64,000 nt of DNA from an uncultured Bacteroidales bacterium (GTDB taxonomy: Bacteria > Bacteroidota > Bacteroidia > Bacteroidales > Bacteroidaceae): assembly GCA_902781515.1 (NCBI GenBank), contig CACZJU010000007.1, forward strand, positions 1-64,000. The letters run 5' to 3'. The notes under the pieces are model-generated. The model did not search any database, was not told the origin of the DNA, and saw only the letters and a list, made by a program, of their open reading frames with translations. A program made the position numbers and the translations under genes. Below, piece after piece: positions 12,691 to 19,820 of the stretch. Within the stretch, counting starts at the first letter, position 1; each line of letters begins with the position of its first letter.

Positions 12691-14249
12691 AGTTCAGGTC
12701 CTTTCTTAATAGCTTTACACATGATGTTGATTTCTACGGCAAGGAGGGCTGTGAAGAGGACGAGGAAGAGAAAGAATGTAGTCATCACAGCGCCTGAACC
12801 AAGGTGGCTGACACCCGCCCACGTGGGCAGCATGTCCTGAATGGTCCAAGGCTGACGACCGAACTCTGCCACCAGCCATCCTGCCTCGCTGACGATGTAG
12901 GAAATGGGGATGCAGGCGAGGGCAAAGACCCCCTTCCATCTCCCCCGAGAGGGAGTGTTATCCTTCCCCCCACGGGTGGATGGGAAGAGCATGATTATAA
13001 ATAATAGGACAAAGAGGCAACCGCCGCCCACCATGATGCGGAAGGCATAGAAGCAGACGGGGATGAAGGGCACCACCTGCGAGCGGTCCTTCACGAATCC
13101 GTAGCCGAAGTAGGGTATGTTGGAGTTGAGAGTTGAGAGTTTAGAGTTTAGAGTGGCTTCATCTGCGCCTTCTGCCTTTGCCTTGCGAAATTCGGCAAGC
13201 GCGGTGATGGCAAGTTGACCGCGTTCTATCTTCTCGTTGAGCGACAGTTCCTGAGTGCCGTCGGGACGGGTGTAGCCGTCGAGAATGTCGCGAATGCCAG
13301 GCACATAACCATGTATGTCGTTAGTGGCGAGGAACGATAGAGCGTAGGGAACGGCAATCTTTAAGGGAGCCTCGTCCTGCGCCTCATAGTCGGGCTGCTC
13401 AAAGGGATTGATGCCGGCAATGAGTGTCAACGGCTGGTCGGCTCCACCTTTGTACAGAGCCTCCATAGCTGCCAGTTTCATGGGCTGTGTCTGAGCCACA
13501 GTGAAGGCCGAATGGTGTCCCGAAGCCATCAGCATCAAAGAAGCTATGATACCGAAAATGGCTCCCACGCGAAGGCTCTTCTGCGCGAACTCCTCGTTGC
13601 GTTTTTTCAGGATGTACCACGAGCTTACGCCAACCACAAACACGGCTCCCAGCACCCATGCTGAGAGGACGGTGTGTACGAATTTATCGACTGCCACAGG
13701 CGACAGGGCAACATCGGCAAACGAAGTCATCTCGTTGCGCATGGTCTCAGGATTAAACTCTTGGCCTACAGGATATTGCATCCACGAATTGGCGACCAGA
13801 ATCCACCATGCGGAAATGGTGGCTCCAAGCCCCGTGAGCCAAGTCGAAGCAAGGTGGAATCCCTTCGAAACCTTGTTCCATCCGAAGAACATCACTGCCA
13901 CGAAGGTGCTTTCCATGAAGAAGGCCACAATGCCTTCCACTGCCAGCGGAGCGCCGAAGATGTCGCCCACGAGGTACGAATAGTTGCTCCAGTTGGTGCC
14001 GAACTCAAACTCTAGAATGAGACCTGTGGCAATGCCCATAGCGAAATTGATGCCGAAGAGGCGTTGCCAATACTTTGCCGTCTGTTTCCAGAAGTCCTTT
14101 CCAGTGCGGTAATAGAGCGTCTCCATGATGCCCATTACTACAGCAAGTCCCAGTGTTAATGGGACGAACAGCCAATGATAGATGGCGGTCAGCGCGAACT
14201 GCGCCCGTGCCCAATCTACTGCTGCGAGGTCAATGTTTAATAGATTCAT
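12687..14249 (-). CDS. cydA: Cytochrome bd ubiquinol oxidase subunit I
   Basis: Catalytic subunit of the bd oxidase, holding hemes b558, b595 and d. The 520 residues include the expected ligands: a His in AIYHWLF (residue 25), a second His in DKFVHTVLS (about 191), and a Met in FRIMVGGG (about 395). The GRQPW motif (WLVAEFGRQPWTIQDMLPTW) is present near 450. Two foreign inserts are visible. One is encoded by 7-bp repeats at 13122-13154 (TLNSKLSTLNSN, in the variable Q-loop region). The other is a GC-rich repeat at 12929-12984 (FPSTRGGKDNTPSRGRW), which replaces the short loop between two membrane helices. Both keep the frame and lie outside conserved helices, so activity is probably kept. It overlaps DUF4492 upstream by 4 bases and cydB downstream by 4. 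Confidence 0.96.
   Translation of the reverse strand: MNLLNIDLAAVDWARAQFALTAIYHWLFVPLTLGLAVVMGIMETLYYRTGKDFWKQTAKYWQRLFGINFAMGIATGLILEFEFGTNWSNYSYLVGDIFGAPLAVEGIVAFFMESTFVAVMFFGWNKVSKGFHLASTWLTGLGATISAWWILVANSWMQYPVGQEFNPETMRNEMTSFADVALSPVAVDKFVHTVLSAWVLGAVFVVGVSSWYILKKRNEEFAQKSLRVGAIFGIIASLMLMASGHHSAFTVAQTQPMKLAAMEALYKGGADQPLTLIAGINPFEQPDYEAQDEAPLKIAVPYALSFLATNDIHGYVPGIRDILDGYTRPDGTQELSLNEKIERGQLAITALAEFRKAKAEGADEATLNSKLSTLNSNIPYFGYGFVKDRSQVVPFIPVCFYAFRIMVGGGCLFVLLFIIMLFPSTRGGKDNTPSRGRWKGVFALACIPISYIVSEAGWLVAEFGRQPWTIQDMLPTWAGVSHLGSGAVMTTFFLFLVLFTALLAVEINIMCKAIKKGPEL
12929..12984. repeat. GC-rich palindromic repeat inserted in cydA
   Basis: Two GC-rich dyads (CTCCCCCGAGAGGGAG and CCCCCCACGGGTGG) sit inside cydA, in frame, in an extramembrane loop. 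Composition differs sharply from the flanks, and the element resembles those at 7919-8010 and 12203-12243. Confidence 0.7.
13122..13154. repeat. 7-bp tandem tract inserted in cydA
   Basis: Imperfect GAGTTTA/GAGTTGA heptamers. On the coding strand they read as TLNSKLSTLNSN, which is absent from typical CydA at this place. Confidence 0.75.
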
Positions 14250-14449
14250 GGTTGTATAAGGTTTTTAGATACGAATTCGGCTTCGTCGCCATTAGCGTTT
14301 TGCTTGATGAAATCGGGAAAAAAGAACAGTTTGAGGATGACGAATATCACGAACAGCTTTACGAGGATAATCACCCACAGCGTCCGTCCGAGAGTCATTT
14401 GCCGGAAGCCGTCGTAGTATAAATGCCAGACCTCACTTATCCATTTCAT
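14246..14449 (-). CDS. DUF4492 family small membrane protein
   Basis: A 67-residue protein with one membrane segment (about residues 22-44, ILVKLFVIFVILKLFFFPDF) and charged ends. It matches DUF4492, a family found almost only upstream of cydAB in Bacteroidota and some Epsilonproteobacteria, and thought to be an accessory of the bd oxidase, comparable in position to small CydX-like subunits. The start chosen is the ATG at 14447-14449; an upstream in-frame TTG is not supported. The stop overlaps the cydA start by 4 bases. A TAAATTTG box lies just ahead of the ATG, so the transcript may have almost no leader. Confidence 0.85.
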   Translation of the reverse strand: MKWISEVWHLYYDGFRQMTLGRTLWVIILVKLFVIFVILKLFFFPDFIKQNANGDEAEFVSKNLIQP

Positions 14450-14546
14450 ACACCGCAAATTTATAAAGAATTTATCGAATTAACGTCAAAAACAATGCCT
14501 CTTTATATTATATTAATGTATAAATACCCTAAAAAAGGTTAATAAA

Positions 14547-14578
14547 TTTGCCCATATAGGAAAAATGTCGTACCTTTG
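14547..14578 (+). promoter_or_regulatory. ndk promoter
   Basis: TTTG at 14547-14550, a 20-base spacer, then TACCTTTG at 14571-14578, about 30 bases ahead of the ndk ATG. Confidence 0.8.
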
Positions 14579-14606
14579 CGGCGGATTTTAGAATACATCG
14601 ATATAA

Positions 14607-15074
14607 ATGGAAAGAACCCTAGTACTCCTGAAGCCTTCCGTAATCAAGCGAATGCTGATGGGTGAGATTATCACCAGATTTGAACGTAAAGGCCTCAGAA
14701 TTATAGGAATGAAGATGCTCTATATGACCGATGAATTGGTTGAAGAGCACTATTCCCACCTTAAAGATAAACCTTTCTTCCCACTGCTTAAAGCCTCAAT
14801 GCAAGCCACTCCGGTGGTCGCTTTGTGTATAGAGGGTGTTGAAGTCGTTCGCGTGGTTAGAGCTATGGCAGGTGTCACAAACGGACGAAATGCAGCCATC
14901 GGAACCATTCGCGGCGACTATGCAATGAGCAACCAGCAGAACATTGTACACGCCAGTGACGGTGTGTTTGCTGCCAGAGAGGAGATTGAGCGATTCTTCA
15001 AACCTGAAGAAGTGTTCGACTTCGGCGACCTGAACTTCAATGCAATATATGCAGTTGACGAAGTTGACATGTAA
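14607..15074 (+). CDS. ndk: Nucleoside diphosphate kinase
   Basis: Transfers the terminal phosphate between nucleoside triphosphates and diphosphates through a phospho-histidine, keeping nucleotide pools balanced in the cytosol. The protein has 155 residues, typical for the family. The catalytic histidine is His115 in NIVHASDG, and the nucleotide-binding segments TLVLLKPSVIKR (4-15) and GTIRGDYA (99-106) are present. The ATG at 14607 is 28 bases after a strong promoter. It heads the plus-strand run that continues with the M23 peptidase gene 49 bases downstream. Confidence 0.97.
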   Translation: MERTLVLLKPSVIKRMLMGEIITRFERKGLRIIGMKMLYMTDELVEEHYSHLKDKPFFPLLKASMQATPVVALCIEGVEVVRVVRAMAGVTNGRNAAIGTIRGDYAMSNQQNIVHASDGVFAAREEIERFFKPEEVFDFGDLNFNAIYAVDEVDM

Positions 15075-15123
15075 AAAGAGAGAATTAACCTTAAACAGAA
15101 TATCAACCCCTTAAATCGAAGAT

Positions 15124-16074
15124 ATGAATATGATTAAGATACTGAAATTTGTTTCACTGGCCGTGGTGGCCTTAGTAGCTACCCCGGCCCATGCGCAGGA
15201 CAAGTTGGCCCGTCAGGCTCCAATTGAAGTTAAGCTGCGCGCTATTGATTCCGTTGCAATTAAACGTCTGCAGAGAAACGAGTCACTCGAAAATCCTGCA
15301 GGCGATCTCTATCCCGACTTTTCGAACGCTTTCGTAGGATACAACCAGATGCCGCCAGCAGAGTTCCATATTGACCTGCGCGACTTCCACATGCCCTGCG
15401 ACAGCCGTGTTCTCAACTCTCACTATGGCTACCGCAAGCAGTTCGGTCGCCAGCATTATGGCACTGACATCAAGGTCTATATCGGCGATACTATCCGTGC
15501 TGTCTTCAGTGGCAAGGTGCGCATTGTGAAGGACCAGGGTCACAATGGTTATGGTAAGTACGTAGTAATCCGTCACCCCAACGGCTTGGAGACAGTCTAT
15601 GGACACATGTCGAAGCACCTCGTTCACGAGGGCGATATCCTGCGTGCCGGTCAGCCCATCGGTCTTGGTGGTAGCACAGGTCGCTCGACAGGTCCTCACC
15701 TCCATTTCGAGACTCGTCTGCTTGGTGAGAAGATTAACCCCGAGACACTGTTCTGCTTTGAGGCCGGCGACGTTCGCGGTGACTACTATGTATATCGTCG
15801 CGGTGGTCGTTCACAACTGATGGCAGCGCACGATGTAAGCAATCTGCCTGCACAGAGCGAGCAGACTGTGGAGGCAAAGGCCGAGGAATCGCGCCAGTTC
15901 CAGCAGCAGAAGATGGATCGCAGCACACGCTCACGTATCTATAAGGTACGTCAGGGCGATACGCTCAGCAAGATTGCCAACAGACATGGTATCACCGTTG
16001 ACCGTCTGTGCCGTTTGAACAACATTTCGCGTTCGAAGGCCCTGCGCCCCGGACAAATCCTGAAGTGCTCGTAA
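15124..16074 (+). CDS. Exported M23 peptidase with LysM domain
   Basis: A 316-residue cell-wall enzyme. A signal peptide covers residues 1-24 (ending AHA). The M23 (LytM) zinc peptidase domain covers about 95-200, with zinc and catalytic residues His111 and Asp115 (HYGTD), His161 (YGHMS) and the HLH pair at 192-194 (GPHLHFE). All are intact, so it should be an active endopeptidase on peptidoglycan cross-links. A Gln-rich linker follows, then a C-terminal LysM domain at about 272-315 (YKVRQGDTLSKIANRHG) for binding peptidoglycan. The stop codon directly abuts the ATG of the DUF1599 gene. It is likely periplasmic, with a role in septum splitting or wall remodelling. Confidence 0.93.
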   Translation: MNMIKILKFVSLAVVALVATPAHAQDKLARQAPIEVKLRAIDSVAIKRLQRNESLENPAGDLYPDFSNAFVGYNQMPPAEFHIDLRDFHMPCDSRVLNSHYGYRKQFGRQHYGTDIKVYIGDTIRAVFSGKVRIVKDQGHNGYGKYVVIRHPNGLETVYGHMSKHLVHEGDILRAGQPIGLGGSTGRSTGPHLHFETRLLGEKINPETLFCFEAGDVRGDYYVYRRGGRSQLMAAHDVSNLPAQSEQTVEAKAEESRQFQQQKMDRSTRSRIYKVRQGDTLSKIANRHGITVDRLCRLNNISRSKALRPGQILKCS

Positions 16075-16656
16075 ATGAATACCGAACAGCAATTTAGGCA
16101 GGTGATGGCCGAGTGCCGCTCACTGTTTGCCAATAAACTGCACGACTATGGGGCTGCATGGCGCATCATGCGGCCCTCTTCAATAACTGATCAGATTTAC
16201 ATCAAGGCAAATCGCATACGCAGTATTGAAACAAAAGGCGTCTCACTTGTCGGCGAGGGCATACGTCCCGAATTCATAGGTATCGTAAACTATGCCATCA
16301 TAGGACTGATACAACTTGAGCTTGGATTTGCCGATGTGGTGGACGATATGTCGAACGAAGAAGCCTTGGAGGCTTACGACCGTTGGGCAGAAAGAACGCT
16401 GGAACTGATGCTGCGCAAGAACCACGATTATGACGAGGCTTGGCGAGGTATGCGCGTGAGCAGCTACACCGACCTTATCCTGATGAAGATATTCCGTACG
16501 AAACAGATAGAATCGCTCAGCGGAGCGACGTTGGTGTCAGAGGGCATCGACGCAAACTATATGGACATGATGAACTATGCGGTCTTTGGCCTGATAAAGT
16601 TGACCTTTGGTGATGAAACAGAGCAGGAGCCGGAAGTTGAGGTGGCTGGGCGCTAA
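16075..16656 (+). CDS. DUF1599 protein with two tandem domain copies
   Basis: A 193-residue protein made of two copies of one module. Copy 1 (about 18-85) contains NKLHDYGAAWRIMRPSS and GEGIRPEFIGIVNYAIIG. Copy 2 (about 110-178) contains RKNHDYDEAWRGMRVSS and SEGIDANYMDMMNYAVFG. The DUF1599 family is linked to nucleotide-modification folds, but its reaction in this setting is unknown. In many Bacteroidota it lies in the same position, before the BT_3928-type gene and tpiA. Its 3' end overlaps the next gene by 44 bases in another frame, so the two are coupled. Cytosolic, with no signal or membrane segment. Confidence 0.85.
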   Translation: MNTEQQFRQVMAECRSLFANKLHDYGAAWRIMRPSSITDQIYIKANRIRSIETKGVSLVGEGIRPEFIGIVNYAIIGLIQLELGFADVVDDMSNEEALEAYDRWAERTLELMLRKNHDYDEAWRGMRVSSYTDLILMKIFRTKQIESLSGATLVSEGIDANYMDMMNYAVFGLIKLTFGDETEQEPEVEVAGR

Positions 16657-17791
16657 CCTTTGCAGGTTGGTCCTCGCCCTTACATTTGTGTTCTCGGGAG
16701 TGGTGAAACTCATTGACCCCCGAGGCACGCAATACAAGATAGAGGACTATGCCGTAGCCTTCGGCTTGCCAGCTCTCACCCCACACCTGATTCCGCTTGC
16801 AATGGCTGTCGCATTGGCGATGCTGGAGTTCTACATTGGATTCAATATATTCTTCGGCATTCGTCGGCGCACAACAACACGTTTGGCAATAGCCATGTTG
16901 GTTGTGATGACACCATTGACGCTGTATCTCGCCGTCACTAACGCCCACATGGATTGTGGATGCTTTGGCGATGCGGTATTGCTCAGCAACTGGCAGACAT
17001 TCGCAAAGAACCTTGTGCTACTGGGGGCTGCTGTGGTGGCAATGCTTAACTACCGTCGGCTCACACGATTCATCTCAGAGCGCAACCAATGGGTACTTAG
17101 CTTGTACGCCTTAGTGTTTGCCCTCGCGTTGGCATTATATAATATAAGGTATCTGCCTGTGATGGACTTCCGTCCGTATCGCGTGGGAACAGACCTGCCA
17201 AAGGCAATGATGGACGAATGGGAACATCCCGAGCAAATGAGATATGCTGACTTCGCAATCGTTTCGCCAGAAGAGGGAGATATTACGATGGAGTGGCTTG
17301 GGCAGCCAGGTTACAAGTTCCTGCTTATATCACCACATCTCGACGCTGCCGACGACGGTTCAATAGAGGAGATTAATGCAATCTACGACTATTGCCAGCA
17401 TCACGGATACCCGTTCCTCGCGCTGACATCGGGCAACGAAGAAGCCATAGACCGATGGAGAGACCTCACAGGAGCAGAGTATCAGTTTGCTCAGGCTGAT
17501 GGTATAGCACTGAAGACTGTTGTGCGCTCGAACCCTGGACTCGTGATGCTTCACGATGGAGTGGTCTTCCAGAAATGGTCGGTCAACGATATACCGCACA
17601 TCGAATCGCCGTCCCTGCCACTTGAGGAAACTCAACTGGGACAGATGCAGCAAAGCAGTCGTGCAAAAGCCGTATATCGATTGTTGCTGTGGTTCGTTGT
17701 TCCTATGCTCGTGTGGACAACCATCGACCGCATCTGGGTGGGAGAAAAACTATACAGACGTCATAAGATACATAAAACAATACAACATTAA
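16613..17791 (+). CDS. BT_3928-family DoxX-like membrane protein
   Basis: A 392-residue inner-membrane protein. The N-terminal half has DoxX/MauE-like helices: [18 protein letters not shown] (about 17-34), then hydrophobic stretches near 60-78, 84-104, 128-140 and 150-165. A CGCF motif follows the third helix ([10 protein letters not shown]), as in MauE-like quinone or thiol redox partners. A soluble periplasmic-type region (about 175-340) with a thioredoxin-like pattern ([14 protein letters not shown]) and a final helix near 352-372 complete it. The ATG at 16613 lies inside the DUF1599 gene; a TTG two codons earlier is in frame. The conserved place next to tpiA is well known in Bacteroidota, but the function is not. 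Confidence 0.85.
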   Translation: MKQSRSRKLRWLGANLCRLVLALTFVFSGVVKLIDPRGTQYKIEDYAVAFGLPALTPHLIPLAMAVALAMLEFYIGFNIFFGIRRRTTTRLAIAMLVVMTPLTLYLAVTNAHMDCGCFGDAVLLSNWQTFAKNLVLLGAAVVAMLNYRRLTRFISERNQWVLSLYALVFALALALYNIRYLPVMDFRPYRVGTDLPKAMMDEWEHPEQMRYADFAIVSPEEGDITMEWLGQPGYKFLLISPHLDAADDGSIEEINAIYDYCQHHGYPFLALTSGNEEAIDRWRDLTGAEYQFAQADGIALKTVVRSNPGLVMLHDGVVFQKWSVNDIPHIESPSLPLEETQLGQMQQSSRAKAVYRLLLWFVVPMLVWTTIDRIWVGEKLYRRHKIHKTIQH

Positions 17792-17813
17792 TAACACAAA
17801 AACATTTAAGACT

Positions 17814-18575
17814 ATGAGAAAGAAGATTGTTGCAGGCAACTGGAAAATGAACCTCAACCTGCAGGAAGGTGTAGCACTGGCTACTGAGTTGAAAGCCGCT
17901 CTTGCTGCCGATAAACCCAATTGTGATGTAGTTATTTGCACTCCCTTCATCCACCTCGCCACCGTTGCAGGTATCACTGAAGGCACTGTTATCGGTCTGG
18001 GTGCTGAGAACTGCGCCGACAAGGAAAAGGGTGCATACACAGGTGAGGTTAGTGCCGCTCAGGTTAAGAGCACTGGTGCTCAGTATGTAATCCTCGGTCA
18101 TTCAGAGCGTCGTGCCTACTATGGTGAGACTCCTGAAATCCTGAAGGAGAAGGTGAACTTGGCTCTTGCCAACGGTCTGAAGGTTATCTTCTGCATCGGT
18201 GAGGTGCTGGAGGAGCGCGAGGCTGGCAAGCAGAACGAGGTTGTAGGTGGTCAGTTGGCTGACAGCCTGTTCGACCTGACTGACGAGCAGTTCGCAAACA
18301 TCATCCTTGCTTACGAACCCGTTTGGGCTATTGGTACTGGTAAGACCGCTACTGCTGAGCAGGCTCAGGATATGCACGAGTTCATCCGTGGTGTCATCGC
18401 CGGTCGCTTCGGTGAGGCTGCTGCCGAGAACGTAAGCATCCTGTATGGTGGTTCTTGCAAGCCTTCTAACGCAAAGGAAATCTTCTCTAAGCCCGATGTT
18501 GACGGTGGTCTCATTGGTGGCGCTGCTCTAAAGTGCGCTGACTTCAAGGGTATCATCGACGCTTGGAAGGATTAA
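17814..18575 (+). CDS. tpiA: Triosephosphate isomerase
   Basis: Interconverts dihydroxyacetone phosphate and glyceraldehyde-3-phosphate in glycolysis and gluconeogenesis. The 253-residue TIM barrel has all catalytic residues: Lys11 (NWKMN), His96 (GHSERR), Glu168 ([12 protein letters not shown]), and the phosphate-binding GGSCKP and GGLIGGAAL loops. The start is the ATG at 17814, because [13 protein letters not shown] is the normal N-terminus; the frame is open further upstream only by chance. It lies 22 bases after the BT_3928-type gene and is followed by a GATTGAA tandem tract. Confidence 0.98.
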   Translation: MRKKIVAGNWKMNLNLQEGVALATELKAALAADKPNCDVVICTPFIHLATVAGITEGTVIGLGAENCADKEKGAYTGEVSAAQVKSTGAQYVILGHSERRAYYGETPEILKEKVNLALANGLKVIFCIGEVLEEREAGKQNEVVGGQLADSLFDLTDEQFANIILAYEPVWAIGTGKTATAEQAQDMHEFIRGVIAGRFGEAAAENVSILYGGSCKPSNAKEIFSKPDVDGGLIGGAALKCADFKGIIDAWKD

Positions 18576-18581
18576 TTGGGG

Positions 18582-18614
18582 GATTGAAGATTGAAGATTT
18601 AAGATTGAAAAATA
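18582..18614. repeat. GATTGAA tandem tract between tpiA and the SPOR gene
   Basis: Imperfect repeats of ATTGAAG/ATTGAAA fill the gap between two co-directional genes. A second tract of the same type in complementary sense (18668-18697, TTTTCAA units) lies within the next gene's signal peptide. Confidence 0.7.
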
Positions 18615-18621
18615 GAGGATT

Positions 18622-19185
18622 ATGAAGAATCGAATGCTTATGCTGGTTCTGCTATGTACAGCCCAGCTTTCAATTTTCAATTTTCAATTTTCAACTTTAT
18701 ACGCACAGGAAACGTATGTTGAGCGTCTGCAGATGCATGCAGAAGGACAGGGAACGGTGAGGCTTCATCACGATGCCGACATCGTAGCCCTGTTGCTTGG
18801 CAAACTTCGTGCTCCACGAGCAAATGCCACAACTCCTACCACACGAACTCATTCCGACTCCGTTGCTGTTGCACTCCATACCGACTCGTTGCAATTGGGG
18901 CATGCTCGCAAGGTTCGCACAACGGGCTATCGTGTTCAAGTGTATGCCGGCGGCAATTCGCGAGAAGCACAGCGTCGTGCCTATCAGATGGAGGCTCAGG
19001 TCAAGAGTCTTTTCCCAGGGCATTCTGTCTATACGCGTTTCGTTGCTCCACGTTGGATTTGCCATGTTGGTGACTTCCGCACACGTGAGGAGGCATTGGA
19101 ATTGTTACGTAGTATGCGTAGTACAGGTCGTTTCCCCGAAGCTATTACGGTAAAGTGCAAAATTAATGCTCACATCTATGAGTAA
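18622..19185 (+). CDS. Exported SPOR-domain protein
   Basis: A 187-residue protein with a signal peptide whose hydrophobic core is partly encoded by a TTTTCAA repeat tract (residues about 16-25, [10 protein letters not shown], cleavage near LYAQ). The C-terminal half (about 108-180) is a SPOR domain: [21 protein letters not shown], then [24 protein letters not shown] read in two pieces. SPOR domains bind denuded septal glycan, so the protein is probably recruited to division sites in the periplasm. Its 3' end overlaps the folE start. The same gene order, tpiA then SPOR then folE, is common in Bacteroides and Prevotella. Confidence 0.9.
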   Translation: MKNRMLMLVLLCTAQLSIFNFQFSTLYAQETYVERLQMHAEGQGTVRLHHDADIVALLLGKLRAPRANATTPTTRTHSDSVAVALHTDSLQLGHARKVRTTGYRVQVYAGGNSREAQRRAYQMEAQVKSLFPGHSVYTRFVAPRWICHVGDFRTREEALELLRSMRSTGRFPEAITVKCKINAHIYE

Positions 19186-19738
19186 GCAAGAAGAGATAGA
19201 AGTTCGCATGCGCGAAATACTCAGTCTGCTAGGCGAGGATGCTACGCGTGAGGGGCTGCAGAAGACTCCTCATCGTGTTGCTAAAGCTATGGCTGACCTC
19301 ACTCGTGGATACGACGAAGACCCTGTTGAGGTGTTGAACTCTGCTAAGTTCAATGAGGACTACAGTCAGATGGTTATCGTAAAGGATATCAATTTCTATA
19401 GCCTCTGCGAGCATCATCTCTTGCCATTCTATGGTAAGGCTCACGTAGCATATATCCCTAACGGCTATATAACCGGTCTGTCGAAGATTGCCCGTGTCGT
19501 TGATATATACAGTCATCGTCTGCAAGTGCAAGAGCGCATGACTTTGCAGATTCGTGAAGCCATACAAAATGCCTTGAAGCCTCTTGGCGTAATGGTTGTT
19601 GTGGAGGCTCAGCATATGTGCATGCAGATGCGTGGTGTTGAAAAGCAAGGCTCCATTACTACCACCAGCGACTTCACAGGCGCATTTAATCAAGCAAAGA
19701 CTCGCGAGGAATTCTTGAAACTTATCAGCCACTCATAA
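19178..19738 (+). CDS. folE: GTP cyclohydrolase I
   Basis: Converts GTP to 7,8-dihydroneopterin triphosphate, the first step to tetrahydrofolate and, through QueD, to queuosine. From the ATG at 19178 the protein has 186 residues; an ATG four codons earlier (19166) is possible. Zinc ligands are Cys77 and His80 ([10 protein letters not shown]) and Cys148 (QHMCMQMRG), all in place. Other family motifs are [14 protein letters not shown] and [18 protein letters not shown]. The start codon overlaps the end of the SPOR gene by 8 bases. A hairpin terminator follows 24 bases after the stop. queE and queD, which use its product, are at 43895-44792. Confidence 0.97.
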   Translation: MSKQEEIEVRMREILSLLGEDATREGLQKTPHRVAKAMADLTRGYDEDPVEVLNSAKFNEDYSQMVIVKDINFYSLCEHHLLPFYGKAHVAYIPNGYITGLSKIARVVDIYSHRLQVQERMTLQIREAIQNALKPLGVMVVVEAQHMCMQMRGVEKQGSITTTSDFTGAFNQAKTREEFLKLISHS

Positions 19739-19761
19739 GATAAGTAGAGTAGAGAATAAAT

Positions 19762-19798
19762 AATTAGGCCGCCGTTCAAATCGAACAGCGGCCTAATT
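19762..19798. terminator. Bidirectional terminator between folE and the LRR gene
   Basis: An 11-bp perfect outer stem (AATTAGGCCGC with GCGGCCTAATT) and an inner GTTC/GAAC stem. It is flanked by A- and T-rich sequence and lies between two convergent genes. Confidence 0.9.
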
Positions 19799-19820
19799 TC
19801 TGTTTATCTGTCTCCTGTGG

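Noticed and set aside
17556-17813. A longer TpiA start
   Set aside because: The upstream codons lie inside the BT_3928-type gene in another frame; the family N-terminus begins at 17814.
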